This document shows, piece by piece, positions 1 through 5,305 of a DNA stretch of 5,761 nt (its first letter is position 1; each line of letters opens with the position of its first letter). Below the pieces are notes generated by a model that had not been told where the DNA came from, did no database searches, and was given only the letters and a program-made list of their open reading frames with translations. The DNA lies in assembly GCA_013042895.1 (NCBI GenBank), contig JABDPD010000417.1, positions 1 to 5,761 of the forward strand, in the 5' to 3' direction. This DNA is from Boseongicola sp. (lineage in GTDB: Bacteria > Pseudomonadota > Alphaproteobacteria > Rhodobacterales > Rhodobacteraceae). The position numbers and the translations under genes are program-made.

Positions 1-401
1 TCGTAACTGAGCGCAATCTGCAGTGGCTTCTTCAGCGGAGCCTTGGCCGCCTTCGCCATCGCAACAAGAGCCAGAGCATCAAACCCTTTCATGTCGCAGG
101 TGCCACGCCCAAAGAGCTTGCCGTCCCTTTCGGTCACCACCCAAGGATCGGTGATCCATGCCTGTCCATCAACTGGCACCACATCCGTGTGCCCCGACAG
201 AACCACCCCCCCCGGCGCGTCCGGGCCGACATGTGCATAAACGGCGGCCTTCTGGCCGTCCTCGTTCAGCATCCGATGTGATGAGACACCGCTATCAGAC
301 AGGAAATTTTGCACCCAATCTGCCAGATCAAGATTGCTATCGCGGCTTACTGTTGGAAATGAAACAAGTTTTTCAAGAACTTCGCGAGAGGTCAGTGTCA
401 T
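1..401 (-). CDS. argE: ArgE-like acetylornithine deacetylase, M20 metallopeptidase family (N-terminal part, cut by window edge)
   Basis: Hydrolase of the M20/ArgE/DapE family. Known members remove an acyl group from N-acyl amino acids (N2-acetylornithine to ornithine plus acetate in ArgE), in the cytoplasm, with a two-metal centre. The first 133 codons are visible. Residues 69-79 read SGHTDVVPVDG, giving the metal-ligand His71 and catalytic Asp73. Residues 97-107 read LFGRGTCDMKG, giving the bridging Asp103. The frame leaves the window after ALSY, just before the expected Asp/Glu-Glu pair that holds the general base. ArgE proteins are usually about 380-390 residues, so roughly two thirds is missing. 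The ATG at 401-399 overlaps the TGA of the upstream ATPase gene (ATGA), so translation is probably coupled; no strong Shine-Dalgarno is seen. The specific motif set favours ArgE over DapE or generic M20 peptidase, but the true substrate may be another N-acyl compound delivered by the adjacent transporter. A run of eight G (213-206) lies in codons 63-66 and leaves the frame intact. Confidence 0.9.
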   Translation of the reverse strand, partial: MTLTSREVLEKLVSFPTVSRDSNLDLADWVQNFLSDSGVSSHRMLNEDGQKAAVYAHVGPDAPGGVVLSGHTDVVPVDGQAWITDPWVVTERDGKLFGRGTCDMKGFDALALVAMAKAAKAPLKKPLQIALSY

Positions 402-2218
402 GCGTTCTTCAGTACAAAGTGACCGGGCGAAACCTCGTCATAGACCGAGGGTCCGGGATCATGGTCGACAGGAAAGATAGGCGAGGGGATCGGTTTGAAG
501 TTCAGATCCCGCTCAGATTTGCGCCGTCTCGGATCGGCCACCGGCACTGCCTTCAGCAACGATTGGGTATACTCATGGCGCGGATCCTCGAAGATTGCAC
601 CCCGAGGCCCCAACTCAACGATGCGCCCAAGGTACATCACGCCGACCGTGTGGCTGACGCGTTCTACAACGGCCATGTCGTGACTGATGAACAGGATCGA
701 AATCCCAAGTTCAGCCTGCAATTCCATGATCAGGTTCAATACCTGCGCCTGAACCGAGACGTCCAAAGCTGAAACGGCCTCATCAGCAATGATAAGCTTC
801 GGATTGAGCGCCAAAGCCCGTGCAATCGCGATGCGTTGCCTCTGACCGCCCGACAGTTCGTGTGGGTAACGGCTGAGAAAGCTCCGGGGCAGTTCCACAC
901 GGTCAAAAAGCTGCGCGACCTTCTCGCGCTGCTCCTCCGGTGTTCCGATCTCGTAGTTCAATAGTGGCTCGGCCACTTGATCAGACAATTTCATCTGCGG
1001 GTTTAGTGAAGCAAACGGGTCCTGAAACACCATCTGCATATCGCGCCGCGCTGCACGGAGCTGGCTCTGATCGTAGTCCATGACGTTCTTGCCATCGAGC
1101 CAGACCTCACCCGACAAGGGTTCTACAAGTCGCAAAACGGACCGCCCACAAGACGATTTTCCACAGCCGGACTCGCCAACCAAACTCAGCGTCTCGCCCG
1201 ACTTCACCTGGAACGAGACGTCCTCAACCGCGTGTACATTCGCGATCGTACGCCGGAAAAAACCCCCTTTCACCGGAAACCGGGTGGTCAGGTTTTTGAC
1301 ATCAAGCAAGACCTTGTCCGACTTCGGCAGGATCGGCCCGTCAACCTTCGTGGGTGCATTCATAAGTCGCATCGGCTCGGGCGCAGGTTTGCCTGCCATC
1401 TCGCCGAGTTTGGGCACGGCTGCGAGCAGTGACTGCGTGTAAGGATGCGTCGGGTTTTCGAAAATCTCCTCGACGGTGCCTTCCTCGACCTTGTTGCCAC
1501 GGAACATGACCACAACACGGTCCGCCATCTGGGCGACGACCGCCATGTCATGCGTGATGAAGATCACCGCCGTTCCGGTCTCGCGCTTTAACCGGTCGAT
1601 CAGCGCCAAGATCTCGGCCTGGATAGTCACATCGAGCGCCGTCGTAGGCTCGTCCGCAATCAACAGACGCGGTTCGCAAGCCAGTGCCATCGCGATCACA
1701 ACACGCTGGCGCATTCCGCCTGATAGCTCATGCGGATATTGGTTCAGCCGTCTCTCAGGTTCGGGGATCCGAACCTGCCGCAACAGCTCCAGCGCCCTCT
1801 CGGTGGCGGCCTCTTTCGACATGCCTTTGTGGACACGTAAACCCTCCGTAAGCTGACGACCGACCGTGAACACAGGGTTCAGCGAAGTCATCGGCTCTTG
1901 AAAAATCATGCCGATCTCATTGCCACGAATCGAGCGCATTAGCAGATCGTCTGCTTGAGCCACATCAAGCGTGCCGCCCTTTTCAGCACCGCGGTCAAAC
2001 AATAGCTGACCGCCCGAGATATCACCGCCGCCAAATTCTACCAAACGCATCAGCGAAAGTGACGACACCGACTTTCCCGAGCCGCTTTCGCCCACAATGC
2101 ATACCGTCTCACCGGCGCTGACCTCAAAACTGATGTCTTCCACACCGACAACTGGACCATCCTTCGTTTGAAACTCAACGCGGAGGTTCTTAAACTGAGC
2201 AAGTGGGGTATCAAGCAT
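398..2218 (-). CDS. Fused two-domain peptide ABC transporter ATPase (DppD-DppF / GsiA type)
   Basis: Cytoplasmic ATP-hydrolysing subunit powering a peptide-type importer. Two full ABC domains lie in one 606-residue chain. Domain 1: Walker A GESGSGKS (43-50), Q-loop Gln107 in FQEPMTSLNP, signature LSGGM (165-169), Walker B LLIADE (185-190), H-loop His223. Domain 2: Walker A GESGCGKS (348-355), Q-loop Gln399 in FQDPFASLNP, signature LSGGQ (455-459), Walker B LIIADE (475-480), H-loop His513. Each is followed by the oligopeptide-transporter C-terminal motif (NPTHPYTQSLLAAVP at 255-269 and DPRHEYTQSLLKAVP at 545-559), which assigns the peptide/nickel subfamily. Both catalytic sites look intact. 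Length fits fused relatives such as GsiA or YejF. The start is supported by CCAGGA at 2230-2225, six bases upstream of ATG. It is transcribed away from the binding protein and permeases, which show no separate ATPase gene in the window, so it is the likely partner. Its stop overlaps the deacetylase start. Ligand unknown. Confidence 0.97.
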   Translation of the reverse strand: MLDTPLAQFKNLRVEFQTKDGPVVGVEDISFEVSAGETVCIVGESGSGKSVSSLSLMRLVEFGGGDISGGQLLFDRGAEKGGTLDVAQADDLLMRSIRGNEIGMIFQEPMTSLNPVFTVGRQLTEGLRVHKGMSKEAATERALELLRQVRIPEPERRLNQYPHELSGGMRQRVVIAMALACEPRLLIADEPTTALDVTIQAEILALIDRLKRETGTAVIFITHDMAVVAQMADRVVVMFRGNKVEEGTVEEIFENPTHPYTQSLLAAVPKLGEMAGKPAPEPMRLMNAPTKVDGPILPKSDKVLLDVKNLTTRFPVKGGFFRRTIANVHAVEDVSFQVKSGETLSLVGESGCGKSSCGRSVLRLVEPLSGEVWLDGKNVMDYDQSQLRAARRDMQMVFQDPFASLNPQMKLSDQVAEPLLNYEIGTPEEQREKVAQLFDRVELPRSFLSRYPHELSGGQRQRIAIARALALNPKLIIADEAVSALDVSVQAQVLNLIMELQAELGISILFISHDMAVVERVSHTVGVMYLGRIVELGPRGAIFEDPRHEYTQSLLKAVPVADPRRRKSERDLNFKPIPSPIFPVDHDPGPSVYDEVSPGHFVLKNA

Positions 2219-2224
2219 ATGACG

Positions 2225-2230
2225 TCCTGG
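2225..2230 (-). promoter_or_regulatory. Ribosome binding site of the fused ATPase gene
   Basis: CCAGGA on the minus strand contains AGGA with six bases to the ATG at 2218-2216. It supports that start, and the first ABC domain begins about ten residues into the protein, as usual for the family. Confidence 0.6.
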
Positions 2231-2245
2231 CAGTTTGACCCTGCA

Positions 2246-2275
2246 ACGCTATGCCGAGCTTCGTTTGAGTGTCAA
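2246..2275 (-). promoter_or_regulatory. Candidate sigma-70 promoter of the ATPase-deacetylase operon
   Basis: A perfect -35 hexamer TTGACA reads on the minus strand at 2275-2270. The -10 is weak: TAGCGT at 2251-2246 (18-base spacer) or CATAGC at 2253-2248 (16-base spacer). Transcription would begin near 2240, leaving a leader of roughly 20 bases with the ribosome binding site. A good -35 with a poor -10 is plausible for alphaproteobacteria, but only the -35 is convincing. The -35 box sits inside an inverted repeat that could be an operator. Confidence 0.4.
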
Positions 2276-2280
2276 ACCAA
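2260..2280. promoter_or_regulatory. Inverted repeat over the minus-strand -35 box, candidate operator
   Basis: GTTTGA (2263-2268) and TCAAAC (2272-2277) are perfect inverted arms around GTG. After one mismatch on each side the symmetry continues with TT (2260-2261) and AA (2279-2280). The right arm overlaps the TTGACA box, so a protein bound here could block RNA polymerase on the ATPase operon. The regulator family is not identifiable from this motif. Confidence 0.35.
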
Positions 2281-2422
2281 TCTCCTGTCCAAAAGGTTAG
2301 GAATTCGGAGATCGAACGGAATTTTATTCAATGACTTCGCGGCAATACTTGCATTTCAGCAAGATTCGCCCTTCACTCAGATTGTCCGCGCTGCCGTTGG
2401 ACGTCAGATAACAAGCCGGAGT

Positions 2423-2436
2423 GTGGTTATAACCAC
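2423..2436. promoter_or_regulatory. Perfect 14-bp palindrome GTGGTTATAACCAC, candidate operator
   Basis: The 14 bases equal their own reverse complement, with no spacer. The site lies 83 bases upstream of the binding-protein ATG, a suitable position for an operator. Its centre includes TATAAC (2428-2433), a possible -10 hexamer for the plus-strand operon, although no good -35 is found at the proper distance (TTGGAC at 2397-2402 is too far away). GntR-family regulators often bind short palindromes with GT/AC ends, but the fit to a named subfamily consensus is not exact. Confidence 0.45.
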
Positions 2437-2462
2437 TTTAACCAGCAGATATCCAAGAATTA

Positions 2463-2478
2463 CTCCGGGTCCCCGGAG
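2463..2478 (+). repeat. GC-rich inverted repeat in the probable leader of the binding-protein mRNA
   Basis: CTCCGGG (2463-2469) and CCCGGAG (2472-2478) are perfect inverted arms separated by TC. As RNA this would fold as a six-pair stem with a four-base loop, ending 27 bases before the ribosome binding site. No U-run follows, so it is not an intrinsic terminator. It could stabilise the 5' end of the transcript or be a protein-binding site in DNA. Confidence 0.4.
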
Positions 2479-2505
2479 CATGGCTGCGCGCAATCACATA
2501 ACAAC

Positions 2506-2510
2506 GGGAG
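2506..2510 (+). promoter_or_regulatory. Ribosome binding site that fixes the binding-protein start
   Basis: GGGAG ends eight bases before the ATG at 2519. Together with the signal peptide that begins at this ATG, it decides the start over the longer open frame reaching back to 2168. Confidence 0.7.
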
Positions 2511-2518
2511 TGTACCTT

Positions 2519-4234
2519 ATGAAACTCACTACAGCCCTCTTCGGGGCAGTGGCGACCTGCGCCATGGCGTCGACAGCGTTCGCTGACGGCCATGTTGGCG
2601 AACGTGGCCGAGACGGCAACGTCAGCCTGATCTACTGGCAGGCGCCCTCTATTTTGAACCCGTATCTGTCTGGCGGTACCAAGGACATTGAGGCCGCGAG
2701 CCTCGTGCTTGAACCGCTTGTCCGCTACGACAACGAAGGCAACATGGTGCCTTGGTTGGTCGACGAGATTCCAACAGTCTCTAATGGTGGGGTGGCAGAG
2801 GACCTGCAGTCCATCACATGGAAAATCACACCCGGCCTTTTGTGGTCAGATGGCACCCCGTTCACGTCCGCAGACGTTCGTTTCACTTGGGAGTACTGCA
2901 CCGCAGACGGTGGCGGATGCGCTCAGGGCGAGAAGTTTACAGATGTTGTAGACGTTGAAACGCCCGACCCACTGACGGCCATCGTAAGGTATGGTGTGCC
3001 AAAGCCTTTCCCATATCGTCCGTTTGTGAGCCATGAATCGCCTGTGATTCAGGCGGCTCAGTTCGCGGATTGCTTGGGGCCGAAGGCACCTGAATGCACC
3101 GACGCTAACTTCAATCCAGTCGGCACAGGACCGTATGTCGTAACGGACTTCCGTCCTAATGACGTTGTGTCCTATGTGGCCAACGAAAACTACCGCGACC
3201 CTGGCAAACCTGCTTTCGCCACGGCCACTCTGAAAGGTGGCGGAGACGCAGCCGCTGCCGGCCGCTCGGTTCTCGAGACAGGCGAGTTTGATTACGCTTG
3301 GAACCTCCAGCTCGCACCTGATGTGCTTGCGAACATGGAAGCTGCTGGCAAAGGCACAGTTGTGGCATCGTTCGGCACTTTGGTCGAACGGATCATGGTG
3401 AACCTCACAGATCCAGACCCGGCGCTTGGCGATCGTCGCGCGACCGTAGATCATCCGCATCCGTTCCTCAGCGACATCAACGTTCGTAAGGCGCTTTCCA
3501 TGGCCATCGACCGCGAGTTGTTGGTCGAGATCGGCTACGGACAGGCGGGTCGCCCGACTTGCAACGTTCTCCCGGCACCTGCGATCTATGCGTCGACAGC
3601 GAATGACTCCTGTCTCACGCAAGATATCGCTGGCGCAAACGCGCTTCTCGACAGCGCCGGCTGGGTCGACAGCAACGGAAATGGCATCCGCGACAAGGAT
3701 GGCGTTGAGATCTCGATCCTCTATCAAACCTCGACAAACGCTGTGCGTCAGGACTTCCAGGCTCTGATCAAGCAGTGGTGGAGCGAAATCGGTGTTGAAA
3801 CAGAGCTTCGCAACATCGACGCCTCTGTCTTCTTCGGCGGTGACCCAGGTTCGCCTGACACCTACCAAAAGCTGTTTGCTGATGTCGAAATGTATGCCAA
3901 CAACTTCTCTGGCTCCGATCCTGAGGCATACATGGCTAATTGGTTGTCCACTGACATTCCACGTCCGGAAACGCAGTGGCAGGGCAATAATATGCCGCGC
4001 TTCCAGTCGGCTGAGTACGACGCGATGGTTGCTGAGATGGCCCAGACGGGTGACCTCGGTAAACGCGCTGAATTGGCCAAGGCGATGAATGACATGCTTA
4101 TGCAGGAATATGTCATGATCCCGCTTGTGCACCGTGGCCGTGTGTCTGCCCATAACAACACCTTGGGCGGTGTTCTTCTGAACACCTGGGACGCCGAGCT
4201 GTGGAACGCCGCAGACTGGTACCGCGCAGACTAA
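2519..4234 (+). CDS. Periplasmic peptide-type substrate-binding protein, SBP_bac_5 family
   Basis: Captures the ligand in the periplasm and delivers it to the permease pair. The 571-residue product begins with a classical signal peptide: Lys2, a hydrophobic stretch at about 5-21, and a probable cleavage after AFA (residue 22), before DGH. Cys14 lies inside the signal peptide but VATC is a poor lipobox, so a soluble protein is more likely than a lipoprotein. Family 5 hallmarks follow: LNPYL (46-50), a LVLEPLVRYD stretch (62-71), WKITPGLLWSDGTPFTSADV (101-120), GTGPYVV (202-208), VRKALSMAIDR (322-332), the acidic Gly-rich loop DSNGNGIRDKDG (384-395) and IPLVHRG (534-540). Length is typical for the family. 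The mature protein has six cysteines in three close pairs (127/134, 185/193, 348/365). It is first in the plus-strand operon, followed by a strong hairpin and two permeases. Ligand class cannot be narrowed beyond peptide-like compounds; members of this family also bind sugars, opines, glutathione and nickel. Confidence 0.96.
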   Translation: MKLTTALFGAVATCAMASTAFADGHVGERGRDGNVSLIYWQAPSILNPYLSGGTKDIEAASLVLEPLVRYDNEGNMVPWLVDEIPTVSNGGVAEDLQSITWKITPGLLWSDGTPFTSADVRFTWEYCTADGGGCAQGEKFTDVVDVETPDPLTAIVRYGVPKPFPYRPFVSHESPVIQAAQFADCLGPKAPECTDANFNPVGTGPYVVTDFRPNDVVSYVANENYRDPGKPAFATATLKGGGDAAAAGRSVLETGEFDYAWNLQLAPDVLANMEAAGKGTVVASFGTLVERIMVNLTDPDPALGDRRATVDHPHPFLSDINVRKALSMAIDRELLVEIGYGQAGRPTCNVLPAPAIYASTANDSCLTQDIAGANALLDSAGWVDSNGNGIRDKDGVEISILYQTSTNAVRQDFQALIKQWWSEIGVETELRNIDASVFFGGDPGSPDTYQKLFADVEMYANNFSGSDPEAYMANWLSTDIPRPETQWQGNNMPRFQSAEYDAMVAEMAQTGDLGKRAELAKAMNDMLMQEYVMIPLVHRGRVSAHNNTLGGVLLNTWDAELWNAADWYRAD

Positions 4235-4243
4235 GCGTGACAG

Positions 4244-4273
4244 CGTCGCCCCGGTCAGTTTACCGGGGCGACG
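4244..4273 (+). ncRNA. 12-bp perfect intercistronic hairpin between binding protein and permease
   Basis: CGTCGCCCCGGT (4244-4255) pairs without mismatch to ACCGGGGCGACG (4262-4273) around the six-base loop CAGTTT. A G-U pair (4243/4274) could extend it. It starts nine bases after the TAA of the binding-protein gene. No T-run follows (TACTCAG), so it is not a standard intrinsic terminator. In binding-protein transporter operons such structures are known to protect the upstream message from 3' exonucleases and to make the binding protein more abundant than the membrane subunits; that role is inferred here. It is an mRNA element, not a separate RNA gene. Confidence 0.8.
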
Positions 4274-4297
4274 TACTCAGATGGGCGCAGACCACTT

Positions 4298-5305
4298 ATG
4301 CTGACATTTACATTCCGCCGACTCCTGTTGTCGGTTCCCACGCTGTTCTTCATCGCGTTGGTGATTTTCCTTCTTTTGGAACTTGCTCCGGGTGACCCCA
4401 TGGCGCAGGTCCCGCTGACCGTGCCACCAGAGGTGAAACAAGCCATGCGTGAAGCGCTGGGCCTTGGCGAGCCCATGCACATCCGTTTCGGCAAATGGCT
4501 CTATCAATTCTTCTGGGTCGAACCCATGGCGCTGCTCGACGGAGTACTTGGCACCACCATCGCAGAAGGCCAGCAACGCGTTATTTCATGGCAAACACGC
4601 TCGCCCGTTATGGACATCGTGGCCCAGCGTATCCCGCAAACTCTTTGGGTTGTCGGCATGTCCTACGTCGTCGGTGTCGCCATCGCACTGCCCATCGGCA
4701 TCTACTCCGCCTATCGCCAATACTCGGTCTTCGATCAGGTCGGCACATTCGTCTCGATGGTCGGCTATTCGGTTCCCCCTTTCTTCTCAGGTGTGCTCGT
4801 CATCGTGATTTTCGCCGTAAACCTCGGCTGGTTCCCTTCGATTTATGACACTACGCACCAGGTCGTGGACTGGGAGACGTTCAAGGTTCAACTCCGACAA
4901 ATGGTCATGCCGGTCATGGTTCTGGCTCTTCAAACCACAGCTCAGATCAGTCGCTTCATGCGCGCATCGATGCTCGACAACCTCAATCAGGACTTCGTCC
5001 GCACTGCCCGTGCCAAAGGTCTGTCAGAATGGTCTGTCGTAATGGTCCACGTACTCAGAAACTCTCTCATCCCCGTTGTCACCGTCATCGCTCTGGGCGT
5101 ACCGGCCATATTCGGCGGCGCGATCATCACTGAGCAGGTCTTCAAAGTGAATGGAATCGGTCAGCTTCTGATCACTGCCATCCAAGCCAATGATCTGCCG
5201 ATGGTTCAAACCCTGACCTTCATATTCGCGGTTCTGATTGTCCTCTTTAACCTAATAGCAGATGTCCTCTACGGCATCCTTGACCCGAGGATCCGCTATG
5301 ACTGA
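4298..5305 (+). CDS. Peptide-type ABC transporter permease, DppB-like
   Basis: First inner-membrane channel subunit (BPD_transp_1 family), 335 residues, the usual DppB/OppB/GsiC length. Hydrophobic segments are seen near residues 9-28, 115-137, 148-175, 201-215, 256-279 and 303-325, consistent with six membrane helices. The N-terminal helix is followed by LAPGDP (29-34), the typical PGDP motif of this subfamily. The cytoplasmic EAA loop that docks on the ATPase is FVRTARAKGLSEW (233-245), continuing with HVLRNSLIPVV (251-261). The C-terminus LDPRIRYD is the common family ending. The start ATG has only a weak upstream GGG (4283-4285), so translation initiation looks poor compared with the binding protein. 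It lies 63 bases after the binding-protein gene, beyond the hairpin, and its last eight bases overlap the next permease start. Confidence 0.96.
   Translation: MLTFTFRRLLLSVPTLFFIALVIFLLLELAPGDPMAQVPLTVPPEVKQAMREALGLGEPMHIRFGKWLYQFFWVEPMALLDGVLGTTIAEGQQRVISWQTRSPVMDIVAQRIPQTLWVVGMSYVVGVAIALPIGIYSAYRQYSVFDQVGTFVSMVGYSVPPFFSGVLVIVIFAVNLGWFPSIYDTTHQVVDWETFKVQLRQMVMPVMVLALQTTAQISRFMRASMLDNLNQDFVRTARAKGLSEWSVVMVHVLRNSLIPVVTVIALGVPAIFGGAIITEQVFKVNGIGQLLITAIQANDLPMVQTLTFIFAVLIVLFNLIADVLYGILDPRIRYD

Larger units (their letters stand above)
2219..2518. promoter_or_regulatory. Divergent intergenic control region between the ATPase operon and the binding-protein operon
   Basis: This 300-base stretch has no credible gene. 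The frame of the binding protein stays open leftward to 2168, but that extension would overlap the ATPase start and would bury a clear signal peptide 117 residues inside the protein, so it is treated as non-coding. Both operons must be started from here. It holds a minus-strand TTGACA box in an inverted repeat (2260-2280), a short CTTGC/GCAAG inverted repeat (2348-2363), a 14-bp palindrome (2423-2436) and a GC-rich inverted repeat (2463-2478). No regulator gene lies in the window. Confidence 0.8.

Noticed and set aside
158..772. 204-codon plus-strand frame across the deacetylase/ATPase junction
   Set aside because: It runs antisense to two well-supported genes and its translation is rich in Arg, Pro and Asp with no family resemblance.
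2341..2352. Sigma-54 promoter (GGC...TTGC)
   Set aside because: GG and GC elements are separated by eight bases instead of the required ten, so the -24/-12 geometry is wrong.
2348..2363. Inverted repeat CTTGC-ATTTCA-GCAAG as an operator or hairpin
   Set aside because: Only five-base arms with no extension; expected by chance in a region of this size.
2168..2518. N-terminal extension of the binding protein by 117 codons
   Set aside because: It overlaps the divergent ATPase start, would put the signal peptide internally, and the ATG at 2519 has its own ribosome binding site.
2519..2584. Lipoprotein signal in the binding protein (Cys14)
   Set aside because: Residues before the cysteine (VAT) do not fit a lipobox and a good signal peptidase I site occurs at AFA|DGH.
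2846..4153. 435-codon open frame on the minus strand, antisense to the binding protein
   Set aside because: It has no recognisable domain, signal or ribosome binding site, and the opposite strand encodes an unmistakable SBP_bac_5 protein over the whole span. It is a shadow frame in GC-rich DNA.
4244..4273. Rho-independent terminator after the binding-protein gene
   Set aside because: The stem is strong but no T-tract follows and the permeases of the same transporter lie directly downstream; an intercistronic mRNA element fits better.
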